Shown here: one piece after another, positions 1 through 8,219 of the stretch
How the letters are laid out: each line of letters begins with the position of its first letter
Position numbering within the stretch: position 1 is the stretch's first letter
Assembly: GCA_023621995.1 (NCBI GenBank)
Contig: JAMOAB010000060.1
Coordinates: 1 to 64,000 of the forward strand
Reading direction: 5' to 3'
From: Bacillota bacterium
GTDB taxonomy: Bacteria > Bacillota > Clostridia > Caldicoprobacterales > Xylanivirgaceae
Length of the DNA stretch: 64,000 nt
Notes under the pieces: generated by a model
What the model was told of the DNA's origin: nothing
Database searches by the model: none
Seen by the model: the letters and a program-made list of their open reading frames with translations, nothing else
Made by a program: the position numbers and the translations under genes

Positions 1-1
1 T

Positions 2-121
2 ATAGGACTGAGCATAAGGTATGCCTGCATAATAGTGGCTACTGTACCAATATTGTTGGTATATCCATTTATACAGAAATATTTTGTCAAAGGTGTATTA
101 ATAGGCTCGATAAAAGGCTAA
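2..121 (+). CDS. Carbohydrate ABC transporter permease, C-terminal end (5' partial)
   Basis: An open frame enters from the window edge and gives 39 residues ending GVLIGSIKG before TAA. The hydrophobic stretch followed by YPFIQKYFVKGV-LIGSIKG is the characteristic C-terminus of LplC/MalG-type sugar ABC permeases, whose last membrane helix precedes it. Family knowledge: such permeases import oligosaccharides with an LplB partner and a lipoprotein. The AraC regulator downstream fits this context. Only the tail is visible, so substrate is unknown. Confidence 0.75.
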   Translation: MGLSIRYACIIVATVPILLVYPFIQKYFVKGVLIGSIKG

Positions 122-140
122 TACATGTGTATTATTAGCC
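116..140 (+). terminator. Hairpin at the end of the ABC permease gene
   Basis: GGCTAATA and TATTAGCC form an 8-bp stem that begins in the last codons of the permease and encloses the stop. It is followed by a weakly T-rich stretch, so terminator function is plausible but not strong. Confidence 0.4.
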
Positions 141-182
141 TATTTAACTGTGAATATAATAGATAGTTAGAAAATATAATTG

Positions 183-231
183 ACGCTGTAGTCCAAAATA
201 GTGTAGAATTACTATAGGACATATACAGCGT
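183..231 (+). terminator. Long interrupted inverted repeat followed by T-rich DNA
   Basis: Three paired blocks stack: ACGCTGTA (183-190) with TACAGCGT (224-231), GTCC (191-194) with GGAC (217-220), and ATAGT (198-202) with ACTAT (211-215). The 3' flank is TATTTTATTATAG. This could be the main terminator of the ABC operon or a regulatory element for the downstream AraC gene. The rest of 232-387 is AT-rich and I see no gene in it. Confidence 0.45.
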
Positions 232-387
232 TATTTTATTATAGAAATATTGTCTTTGTCCGATTGTTTTGGGATTTTTTTACAACTAATTAAATTAGAA
301 TTTATATTTTTAAGCGATTTAGTTTAATTGATTTTGCAGATCATTGTATTAACTTAGTTTTTATATTTAGAAAGATGGGAGATATGC

Positions 388-2694
388 ATGTTTAAATCTA
401 AGGTTTTCATGAAGAATTTATTTTCTTATTTGATAGTACTCCTTATACCTATATTATGTATAAGTATATTTCTATATACTCAGTTTATAGATATTCTAAA
501 GGACGAAGTTATAGATTCTACTACAAGTGCATTGGTTCAGATGAATGATGTGATCGATGGTTATTTCACTACATTTAACAGTATATCTTCCTACATTGCT
601 ACAAATAAAGATATAGTACATTTATTATCGGCTGATAATATTGATGAAGTACCTGTATATCCTTATATGACTAAGGCAATAGAAGAATTGGAAAAATACA
701 AGAGTGCTAATCCTATAATTGATGATATCTTCATATTTTTTAGAGATCAACAGACAGTACTTAGCAACAGATCCAAATATGACTTTGGTTATTTTCCGTC
801 CATGATATATGTACTTGACGATGGCAATGTTATGCTTAGGGAAGTTTTAGACCATATAGAAGGTGAAATTCTTATGCCCTTATATGGTGTACGCTCAGGG
901 AATAGACGTATGGATACAATTTCCTATTTTAGGAGTATGCCTATCGACAGTCCTATTCCCCATTCGGTACTAATGATAAATATAAATCAAAAATCCATTA
1001 GAGAACTTATGAAAAATACGCTAGCTCAGTACAATGGTATTGCCTATATATTGGATAAAGATAACAATGTAGTTTCGTATGCAAATACAGGTAGCTTAAG
1101 TAAGATGGAAACCAGCGAAATTTTACCACTTTTAAATAGCGATGATCAGGTTTATAGTAGGGTTATTGATGACAATATTATAATCTGTGTACAGTCAGAA
1201 AAAATTGGATGGAAATATGTAAATATAATTCCCAGTGATAAGATTTTACAAAAGGTTACCTATGTAGAAATTAAAGCTATAGCCATATTACTGTTGAGTT
1301 TTACCATAGGATTTTCAATAGTATACTTTTTTTCTAAGCTTAATTATTCTAACATTCGGAAATTGGCAGATACTATTGAGATATACGGTTTTGGTACAGC
1401 CAATAATGCTCCAGCCGCTAATGTAGATAATGAGTTTGAATTTATAAATGAGAGTATAATGTATTATATAAATAACAACAAAGCCTTACAAGAAAAAGTA
1501 TACTCTCAGATGCCTATTATAGAAAACTCCTTTTTTAGAAAATTGCTTAAGGGACAAAACATGGCAAAACAGGATATAAATGATATGCTAGAATTTTTAG
1601 ATATAGAATGTACAAGTGAAAAATATGGTGTTTTAATTGTCCAATTAGATAGTAACCTGGATTTTGGCGGATCTCAAACTCAGCCCATACGGGAAGTAGC
1701 AAAGGTGGCAATATGTAATGTTGTAGATAAGGCTATAGATGATAAATATTGGAGATTTATAGTAGAAGAGGATTATGAGCAATTGGATATAATTTTAGGT
1801 TTTGACAAAAAACAGACAAACTTAGAAGTGTTACTAAGTGCAGTAGCTAATGATATAAGAATGGCAATAGCTGAAGAATTGAATATTATCGTTACTATAG
1901 GTGTAGGCAACTCCTATAAAGAACTTACTTCGCTAAGGCAGTCATATATGCAGGCACTTAAGGCATTGGAATATAAAGTGGTTATGGGTTATGGAAGTAT
2001 AATATGTTACAACAGCATTTGTAATAGGACCATAAGAAAATATTGCTATTCATTTGAGCAGGAAAGTGAGCTTTTAAGCTATCTGCGAATGGGAGATTAT
2101 TCAAAGGTTCAAGATACACTGGATGAGATTGTAAGTACTATAAAAAATGAGCCTATCTCCCTCGATACTATAAAGTGTATATATTTTGATATAATCAATA
2201 CTGCCATAAAGGTAGCCGATGAGTTAAATGTAGATCATGACATACTAAATAGCGTTCTTCCTGACCTCTCAGAAGTAAGCACTTTAGATGAGGTATATAC
2301 ATGTGTGTGTAATTTTTATCAGGAGATATGCAAGATAGTAAATGATGCTAAGAATTCTAGCAATATAGAATTACGTGACAATATGATAGAATTTATACAA
2401 GAAAATTACCATGATCCGATGTTATCTGTTGAGTCGATTGCAGATCAGTTTTCATTGTCTACTTCTTATGTGAGTAGATTCTTTAAAGAGCAAGTTGGAC
2501 ATTCTGTTACAGACTATATTCATATTGTGCGGTTAGATAGGGCCAAAGAACTTTTGTCTAATACAGATAGTACGGTAAGTGAAATAGCAGAAAAGGTAGG
2601 TTATAATAGTTTGCACAATTTTTCCAGAGTGTTCAAGAGATATGAACAGGTAACACCTACCCAATATAGAAATGCTGCTGAAAGCATGCTATGA
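388..2694 (+). CDS. Membrane-anchored AraC-family transcriptional regulator (YesN/dCache type)
   Basis: This 768-residue protein has a short cytoplasmic N-terminus, TM1 at about 10-33, a large extracytoplasmic sensor region to about 290, and TM2 at about 296-318. A cytoplasmic middle section resembles the degenerate GGDEF-like part of YesN-type proteins. It ends in two helix-turn-helix units of AraC type at about 665-764 (LSVESIADQFSLS and VSEIAEKVGYNSLHNFSRVFK). Such one-component regulators sense sugars outside the cell and switch on the adjacent ABC uptake genes. The sugar ABC permease tail just upstream fits that job. The start ATG follows GATGGGAG. Confidence 0.85.
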   Translation: MFKSKVFMKNLFSYLIVLLIPILCISIFLYTQFIDILKDEVIDSTTSALVQMNDVIDGYFTTFNSISSYIATNKDIVHLLSADNIDEVPVYPYMTKAIEELEKYKSANPIIDDIFIFFRDQQTVLSNRSKYDFGYFPSMIYVLDDGNVMLREVLDHIEGEILMPLYGVRSGNRRMDTISYFRSMPIDSPIPHSVLMININQKSIRELMKNTLAQYNGIAYILDKDNNVVSYANTGSLSKMETSEILPLLNSDDQVYSRVIDDNIIICVQSEKIGWKYVNIIPSDKILQKVTYVEIKAIAILLLSFTIGFSIVYFFSKLNYSNIRKLADTIEIYGFGTANNAPAANVDNEFEFINESIMYYINNNKALQEKVYSQMPIIENSFFRKLLKGQNMAKQDINDMLEFLDIECTSEKYGVLIVQLDSNLDFGGSQTQPIREVAKVAICNVVDKAIDDKYWRFIVEEDYEQLDIILGFDKKQTNLEVLLSAVANDIRMAIAEELNIIVTIGVGNSYKELTSLRQSYMQALKALEYKVVMGYGSIICYNSICNRTIRKYCYSFEQESELLSYLRMGDYSKVQDTLDEIVSTIKNEPISLDTIKCIYFDIINTAIKVADELNVDHDILNSVLPDLSEVSTLDEVYTCVCNFYQEICKIVNDAKNSSNIELRDNMIEFIQENYHDPMLSVESIADQFSLSTSYVSRFFKEQVGHSVTDYIHIVRLDRAKELLSNTDSTVSEIAEKVGYNSLHNFSRVFKRYEQVTPTQYRNAAESML

Positions 2695-2716
2695 AGATAA
2701 GATTAAAACGAGAATT

Positions 2717-2744
2717 AGCCAAGCTCATATATATGAGCTTGGCT
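2717..2744 (+). terminator. Rho-independent terminator after the AraC gene
   Basis: AGCCAAGCTCAT and its exact complement form a 28-nt palindrome followed by TTTGTTTTTT, a classic intrinsic terminator 22 nt past the stop codon. Confidence 0.9.
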
Positions 2745-2937
2745 TTTGTTTTTTGGGTTCTACAAAAAGACCAATAGTATAAATCGTTAGAAAATGTCAC
2801 AGATTTTATGTAAATTGCGATAGGAAACAAATTTGAATTATTATATGCTTTATAATACAATGAAGGGGTATAAATTAAATAAAAGGTATAAAATAAATAT
2901 ATATTTTAATAAATATAAGATGGAAAGGGTTGAATTC

Positions 2938-3774
2938 ATGGAATATAAGATTGTTGCAGATAGCTGTTGTGATCTGAATAATGACATAAAGAGGGAACTT
3001 GATATGGCGATTGTCCCTTTAACCATTCACTTAGATTCTAAGACATATATTGATGATGAGGATTTGGATACAAAAGAACTTCTAGATCATATGACGACAA
3101 GTGAACATGTACCCACTACTGCAAGTCCTTCTCCAGATGCTTTTATGAAAGAATATAGGAGCGGTAGTAACATATTTGTTGTTACATTGTCGTCTGCCCT
3201 AAGTAGCACATATAATAGTGCCATGCTTGCTAAAGATATGATTCTAGATGAGGTGGGAAATAAGTTTATCCATGTGTTTGACTCCCTTAGTGCCTCTATA
3301 GGTGAAACTCTCGTAAGCATAAAGATATCTGAACTTATAAAGGCAAACCTTGATATCCATTCTATAATAGAAAAGACAAACCAATATATCAAAGAGATGA
3401 AGACATTATTTGTTTTGGAATCTTTAGATAATTTAATAAAAGCAGGAAGGTTAAGCTCTCTTAAGGGGAAGCTAGCATCACTTCTCTCCATCAAACCTAT
3501 AATGGTAGGAAATGAAAATGGGGAAATAGAGATGTTAGAGAGGGTAAGGGGCTCTAGAAGAGCTTTTACACGCTTACTTGAATTAATAGCAGAACATGGG
3601 GAGAGATTAGAAGAAAAGATATTAGGGATAGCCCATTGTAACTGTCCAGAAAAGGCATTAAAATTTAAAGAAGAAGTAGAAAAAAGATATAAATTTAGGG
3701 ATATTGTGATAGTTGAGACTGCTGGTATTAGTACAGTATATGCTAATGATGGGGGATTAATAATAGCATTTTAA
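2938..3774 (+). CDS. DegV family fatty-acid-binding protein (FakB-like)
   Basis: The 278-residue product starts MEYKIVADSCCDL and has the DegV N-terminal domain with the TTAS-SP motif (PTTASPSPDAF), the SSALSSTYNSA loop, and a C-terminal domain with RVRGSRRAF. Family knowledge: DegV/FakB proteins bind a fatty acid and present it to fatty acid kinase FakA. The frame is open further upstream, but AAAGG just before this ATG and family length both favour 2938. It stands alone between terminated genes. A diverged paralogue lies at 22093-22974. Confidence 0.85.
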   Translation: MEYKIVADSCCDLNNDIKRELDMAIVPLTIHLDSKTYIDDEDLDTKELLDHMTTSEHVPTTASPSPDAFMKEYRSGSNIFVVTLSSALSSTYNSAMLAKDMILDEVGNKFIHVFDSLSASIGETLVSIKISELIKANLDIHSIIEKTNQYIKEMKTLFVLESLDNLIKAGRLSSLKGKLASLLSIKPIMVGNENGEIEMLERVRGSRRAFTRLLELIAEHGERLEEKILGIAHCNCPEKALKFKEEVEKRYKFRDIVIVETAGISTVYANDGGLIIAF

Positions 3775-3955
3775 AAAGATAGAGGGTTTTTATAATCATC
3801 TAAGTGCAAATCTAAAAATGCTGGTCTATGAGCTCGAATGACTTCATTAATTTATTTTTAACATTGGTAGTGGTTATCCGAACATTGACAGTATATATAA
3901 TTTTATCTATTATGGATATAATCGTATTATAATATATTTATTGAGAGGGAATACA

Positions 3956-4981
3956 ATGGAAAAGAAGAGAAACTTTACCCCATTATATCTATTGATAAAT
4001 ATTGGAATATTGGCTGCTATAATTCTATTGAACCCTGAACTTAAAAATATAGATGAGGTACTTTTGCTAATAGATTATAGATGGGTGATTATGAGTATAG
4101 GGTTCATGGTTGTTTTTTGGTTTTTAGATACTATCATAATTTCATATATAATTGGAATTGCATTGGATAGGGATATGGGTTTTTTAAATACTTTTACAAT
4201 CAATATGATAGGAAGATATTATTCTTCTCTTATTCCATTGGGAGGCGGACAAGCTGCCCAGATAGTGTATTTGTCTAAATGGGGTATTTCTCCAGGTACC
4301 TCTAGTTCTATGCTCATGATGAAGTATTGGGTGCATCAGGCTGCCCTAGCTATATACGCTATATTTACATTCTTGCTCAAGGGAAGTATGATAAAGGAGT
4401 ATAGATCATATATGTTTTGGGCAGCGGTAGTTGGAGTTTTTATAAACATTGTAGGACCATTCATTCTATATTTATTATCTTCAAAAGAAGGTTTACTCAA
4501 CAGAATTGTTACAGGCACTATAGATTTTTTAAAGGGCAAAGGTATAGTAAAAAGGGAAGGAAAATTCAGTGGCAAGTTGATAAAGTTTGTAGACGATTAT
4601 TCTCAAGCTGTTACATTTATCAATGATAATATTAGAAAGCTTAGATTACCTCTTATATTATCGTTTATTCAGATAGCAGTATTTTATTCTGTCCCCTACC
4701 TTATATATAGAGGCTGTGGGCTCTCAGAATTTGGTATAATAGACATAATGCTGACAAATGTCTTTTTACATTTTGCCGTATGTTTTGTTCCCACACCAGG
4801 TGCTGCAGGTGCATCTGAAGGGGGTTTTTTTTCACTGTTTAGTTTGTTTTTTCCCAAGGACAGAATGCTAGTGGCAATGCTATTTTGGAGGCTAATAAGC
4901 TTTTACTTAACTATATTAGTTGGAGGTACAATGGTATTTGTAGAGCGGTTTAGAATAAAAAAGAGGGAGAATTTAGTTTAA
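3956..4981 (+). CDS. Flippase-like / lysylphosphatidylglycerol synthase transmembrane family protein
   Basis: This 341-residue integral membrane protein has about 7-8 predicted helices. It carries the signatures of the LPG synthase TM-region family (YbhN/UPF0104): GRYYSSLIPLGGGQAAQ around residue 85 and PTPGAAGASEGGFF around 280. The C-terminal acyltransferase domain of MprF is absent, so it is not a complete lysyl-PG synthase. A role in lipid translocation or glycolipid export is inferred. The frame extends to 3941 with a TTG, but GAGAGGG lies just before ATG 3956, which I take as the start. Confidence 0.8.
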   Translation: MEKKRNFTPLYLLINIGILAAIILLNPELKNIDEVLLLIDYRWVIMSIGFMVVFWFLDTIIISYIIGIALDRDMGFLNTFTINMIGRYYSSLIPLGGGQAAQIVYLSKWGISPGTSSSMLMMKYWVHQAALAIYAIFTFLLKGSMIKEYRSYMFWAAVVGVFINIVGPFILYLLSSKEGLLNRIVTGTIDFLKGKGIVKREGKFSGKLIKFVDDYSQAVTFINDNIRKLRLPLILSFIQIAVFYSVPYLIYRGCGLSEFGIIDIMLTNVFLHFAVCFVPTPGAAGASEGGFFSLFSLFFPKDRMLVAMLFWRLISFYLTILVGGTMVFVERFRIKKRENLV

Positions 4982-5014
4982 TCTTTATAGTGTGTAATTT
5001 ATGTAATAAAATTA

Positions 5015-5043
5015 TTGCCAACGGTAAGCGATAATGGTATAAT
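5015..5043 (+). promoter_or_regulatory. Sigma-A promoter for the 27-residue micropeptide unit
   Basis: TTGCCA (5015-5020) and TATAAT (5038-5043) are separated by exactly 17 bp. Transcription would start near 5050, giving a leader of about 130 nt before the start codon at 5182. Confidence 0.65.
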
Positions 5044-5077
5044 TCATTTAAGAAAAGTAACATATGTTAACGGTTGG

Positions 5078-5165
5078 ACGAACATCTCTGTTCGTTTTCA
5101 AGAGCGTTTTGGTTTCTGGGGTGGGGAACCTATATCTATAGATTTCCCCACTCCTTTTATTTTTG
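5078..5165 (+). promoter_or_regulatory. Structured leader with two hairpins, the second terminator-like
   Basis: Hairpin 1 is ACGAAC (5078-5083) with GTTCGT (5090-5095). Hairpin 2 is GTGGGGAA (5121-5128) with TTCCCCAC (5144-5151), followed by TCCTTTTATTTTT. This looks like an attenuator between the promoter and the micropeptide gene. I do not recognise a known riboswitch class in it. Confidence 0.5.
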
Positions 5166-5181
5166 GAAGGAGGTTTTATAC

Positions 5182-5265
5182 ATGAAAAAAGATATAATTA
5201 CGACTTTGGTATTTTTCGGGGTAGCCCTTATCATATTGATATTATATGGAATATTTTTTGCATAA
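5182..5265 (+). CDS. Small single-pass membrane protein, 27 residues
   Basis: The ORF follows an excellent GGAAGGAGG site and reads MKKDIITTL, then a continuous hydrophobic helix ending GIFFA. A lysine pair at the N-terminus and no charge after the helix suggest an N-in single-pass micropeptide. Function is unknown. It is too small for ordinary gene callers. The strong RBS, the consensus promoter at 5015 and the structured leader argue that it is expressed. It does not match any small-protein family I can name with confidence. Confidence 0.55.
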   Translation: MKKDIITTLVFFGVALIILILYGIFFA

Positions 5266-5436
5266 AGATACCTTAACTATCGTGTTTGGACGGCATAATA
5301 GATACGGTTGTATTTTGGATATATGCTACCTTTTATAAGTTGTTATTTGTTACAACATTTATACGGATCATCCAAATAAAGTTCAGATGTGATATAATAG
5401 ATATTACATACTAATATCATAGGAGGATGATAGTGT

Positions 5437-5961
5437 ATGAATTTTATTGAACTTGCAAAGAAAAGATTTTCAGTTAGGAAGTATAAAAATATTCCGGTAG
5501 AAGAAGAAAAGCTTATGCAAGTGTTAGAAGCAGGGCGAATAGCACCTTCTGCGGCCAACTATCAACCCGTTCACTTTGTGGTTGTTAAAGATGATGCAAA
5601 GAAGGAAGAAGTTTGTTCTACATATTCAGGCAAATGGTTAAGGGAGGCTCCAATCATAATTGTTGCATGTGGTGACTATGGTCTCTCGTGGAGACGTCCT
5701 GCTGACGGTAAAGATCACTGTGATATAGACGTTGCAATTGCAGTAGATCATATTACATTAGCTGCAGCTGAATTAGGTCTTGGAACATGCTGGGTATGCA
5801 ATTTTGACGCTGAGAGATGTGGCGAGATAATCCATCTACCCGATCGGTTAAAGGCCATTGCTCTCATTCCCCTAGGATATCCAGCGGAAGAGCCTGATAT
5901 GAATAGACATGATGAAAAACGAAGAGCATTAGAGGAAGCTGTCCATTGGAATAGGTTCTAA
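5437..5961 (+). CDS. Nitroreductase family protein (FMN-dependent)
   Basis: The 174-residue product has the nitroreductase fold markers RFSVRKY near residue 11 and an FMN-contacting APSAANYQPVHF near 36. A central GLGTCWVCNFD segment and the C-terminal IPLGYP follow. Family members reduce nitro compounds, flavins or quinones with NAD(P)H. The natural substrate is unknown. AGGAGGATGATAGTGT precedes the ATG. An MFS gene follows 26 nt after the stop, so the two are probably cotranscribed. Confidence 0.88.
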   Translation: MNFIELAKKRFSVRKYKNIPVEEEKLMQVLEAGRIAPSAANYQPVHFVVVKDDAKKEEVCSTYSGKWLREAPIIIVACGDYGLSWRRPADGKDHCDIDVAIAVDHITLAAAELGLGTCWVCNFDAERCGEIIHLPDRLKAIALIPLGYPAEEPDMNRHDEKRRALEEAVHWNRF

Positions 5962-5987
5962 ATCGCTAGAAAGTGAGGTATATGCAG

Positions 5988-7154
5988 ATGAATAGAGATG
6001 ATAAAAAAATCATTCTAGGCGGTAGCTATTATGCATATATGGTCACGGGCATGGTGGTGCTCATATTAGGGTCTGTAATGCCCTATCTCCGAGCAGAATT
6101 TGGTATGGACTATGATAAAAGCGGGTTATTGCTTGCTTTGTTGGCGATTGGAAATCTTATGGCTAGCTTTGCCGGAGGTATAATTTCTGATTATATAGGG
6201 CAGAAGGCGACCCTTCTTATGGGTAGCCTTTTTTTGATATTGGGCTTTACTGGTTTTGTAGTGACAGGTTCGGCTAATTGTCTGTATATATTCTCGGTTA
6301 TTGCAGGTATGGGTTGGGGTGTCATGAACAGTCTTGTGAATACTATTGTCAGTTACATAACTTCAGGTGATACAAAGACTATGAACATACTTCATATGTT
6401 TTTTGCTCTAGGTGCATTTTTATCTCCCTTTGCGATGGGGATCATAATAAGATTAGGATTTAACTGGAGATATGGCATATATTTAATAATAGTCTTGTCT
6501 ATTATCCAGTTTTTCGTATTTTTATCTATGCCCATACCTTTAAAGATAGATAGGGATGGAAAAGAGGGACATGCTAAAGATTTATCTTTTTTCTCAAATA
6601 TTCAATACTATATTTTTATGTTGATATTATTTTTTTATGTAGGTGTTGAAAGTATTATAAATGGTTGGCTAGTGACATATTTCTCTGATCTTAACATATT
6701 AGATGAAGTAGGGGCTCAAACCGTATTATCCATATTTTGGATAGGCTTGATAGTGGGACGTCTTATAACCTCCTATCTAGCACGTTATCTATCAAAGGAG
6801 AATATACTTTTCATAAGTGGACTTGGGGGGACACTTACCATATTATTATTTTTAGCGTTACATGGACAGTCTGCTATTATCATATCTATGTTTTTGTCGG
6901 GAGTATTCTACTCAACTATATATCCAACTACAGTAGCTAATGCCAGTTCTATTATTAAAGACTCTGGTACTGCTACCGGCATAATGCTATCTTTTGGAGG
7001 ATTAGGAGGTGCCATCCTTCCATATTTAATAGGGGTAATCTCTAAAGAAAGTGGTATTGATATGGGTATGAATACTATAATAGTATATAGTATTATACTT
7101 TTAATTTTAACAATAATAAATAAACAATTTTTTACTCAACCTATAGGAGAATAA
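5988..7154 (+). CDS. Major facilitator superfamily transporter
   Basis: The 388-residue protein has about 12 membrane helices. An MFS motif-A-like loop between helices 2 and 3 reads GGIISDYIGQKATLL, and a second-half copy (GRLITSYLARYLSKEN) is present. It resembles fucose-permease-like and small-solute MFS proteins, but the substrate cannot be read from sequence. In-frame starts also exist at 5973 and 5982. ATG 5988 is chosen because GAGG ends 9 nt before it. It follows the nitroreductase closely and may form an operon with it. Confidence 0.8.
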   Translation: MNRDDKKIILGGSYYAYMVTGMVVLILGSVMPYLRAEFGMDYDKSGLLLALLAIGNLMASFAGGIISDYIGQKATLLMGSLFLILGFTGFVVTGSANCLYIFSVIAGMGWGVMNSLVNTIVSYITSGDTKTMNILHMFFALGAFLSPFAMGIIIRLGFNWRYGIYLIIVLSIIQFFVFLSMPIPLKIDRDGKEGHAKDLSFFSNIQYYIFMLILFFYVGVESIINGWLVTYFSDLNILDEVGAQTVLSIFWIGLIVGRLITSYLARYLSKENILFISGLGGTLTILLFLALHGQSAIIISMFLSGVFYSTIYPTTVANASSIIKDSGTATGIMLSFGGLGGAILPYLIGVISKESGIDMGMNTIIVYSIILLILTIINKQFFTQPIGE

Positions 7155-7270
7155 ATACCATAGCTATTAAGATAGAGCTATACATTGAATTAATTAGGTT
7201 TATAAAATTTAGATTTTGAGTTTAGAACTTGATTGATTATAATATAGTATAGGATTGGAGACTGGTTTAT

Positions 7271-7558
7271 ATGGTAGTCGGTATATGCAAGGTAGATCTA
7301 TATATAGCTGATGCAATATCATTAAAGGATAAACGCATGGTACTTAGGAGTATTAAAGATAGATTGAAGTTAAAATTTAATATATCTGTGGCAGAGGTGG
7401 GAGAAAATGATAATTGGCGTATAGCCCAAATTGGTATTGTATGTGTGTCAAATGAAGGAGGTCATGTTGATAGCATTATATCTAACGCGTTAAACCTTTT
7501 GGAGAAAGATGGTAGAGCCCAGATTGTAGATTATTATACAGAACAAATCCATGTTTAA
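7271..7558 (+). CDS. DUF503 / YlxP family protein
   Basis: The 95-residue product contains the family core CKVDLYIADAISLKDKR at the N-terminus and the SVAEVGENDNW segment in the middle, which match YlxP/DUF503. In many Firmicutes the gene sits in the nusA-infB-rbfA cluster, and a role near ribosome maturation is suspected but not proven. Here it is detached from that cluster and precedes yjbQ by 19 nt. ATG 7271 follows GGATTGGAGACTGG. Confidence 0.85.
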   Translation: MVVGICKVDLYIADAISLKDKRMVLRSIKDRLKLKFNISVAEVGENDNWRIAQIGIVCVSNEGGHVDSIISNALNLLEKDGRAQIVDYYTEQIHV

Positions 7559-7577
7559 TACTAGAAAGGGGATATAT

Positions 7578-7985
7578 ATGATGAATGATGTATATATATA
7601 TGATGTGCCTACAAAAAAAGCACAACAATTTGTGGATATTACATATCTAGTAAGGGAAACAGTATCTAAAAGTGGTATAGACGATGGAATAGTAATGGTG
7701 TTTTGCCCCCATACTACAGCGGGAATTACTATAAATGAAAATGCTGATCCTGATGTGGTTAGAGATATATTAGTAGGATTAGATAAGGTATTTCCGGTAG
7801 ATGGTGATTATAGGCATTTTGAAGGTAATTCCCATGCACATCTTAAGGCTTCTGCTATGGGCGCAAGCTGTAATATAATTGTGTCTGATGGGACCTTGCT
7901 CCTTGGGACATGGCAGAGTATTTATTTCTGTGAATTTGACGGTCCTAGAAGAAGAAAAGTGATTATGAAGGTATTGGGAAAATAA
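7578..7985 (+). CDS. YjbQ family protein (secondary thiamine-phosphate synthase type)
   Basis: The 135-residue protein has the YjbQ/UPF0047 signatures FCPHTTAGITINENADPDV near residue 42 and GNSHAHLKAS near 80, with GTWQSIYFCEFDGPR near the C-terminus. Members are small beta-rich trimers, and some show weak thiamine-phosphate synthase activity. The physiological role is unsettled. The frame is open back to 7551, overlapping the previous gene, but AAAGGGG sits just before ATG 7578. ATG 7581 is equally possible. Confidence 0.85.
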   Translation: MMNDVYIYDVPTKKAQQFVDITYLVRETVSKSGIDDGIVMVFCPHTTAGITINENADPDVVRDILVGLDKVFPVDGDYRHFEGNSHAHLKASAMGASCNIIVSDGTLLLGTWQSIYFCEFDGPRRRKVIMKVLGK

Positions 7986-8001
7986 AAAATATATGTAGTG
8001 G

Positions 8002-8033
8002 TGTATTGTAGATCAATATTGATCTACAATACA
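8002..8033 (+). terminator. Rho-independent terminator after yjbQ
   Basis: A perfect 32-nt palindrome (TGTATTGTAGATCAAT and its complement) is followed by a run of eight T residues. It ends the ylxP-yjbQ unit. Confidence 0.92.
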
Positions 8034-8219
8034 TTTTTTTTGGAGGAATAGGACAGTCAGTTGAAGGCAGGATGAGATCGGTTAAAATGCTAACATAAAA
8101 GTAATTTTGTTACTTTAAAAAAAGCGAAATAGATATTATAATTAAACTGTGCAATAAAACTTTCGTTTTTATAGAATAGATGGAAAAAACCCATCATAAA
8201 ATTTCGAGGAGGGGACAAA

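Noticed and set aside
3087-3494. 135-codon minus-strand frame within the first degV gene
   Set aside because: Shadow of a recognised gene, no RBS and no homology that I can see.
7551-7577. Upstream extension of yjbQ overlapping ylxP
   Set aside because: No RBS for the longer form; AAAGGGG lies just before ATG 7578.
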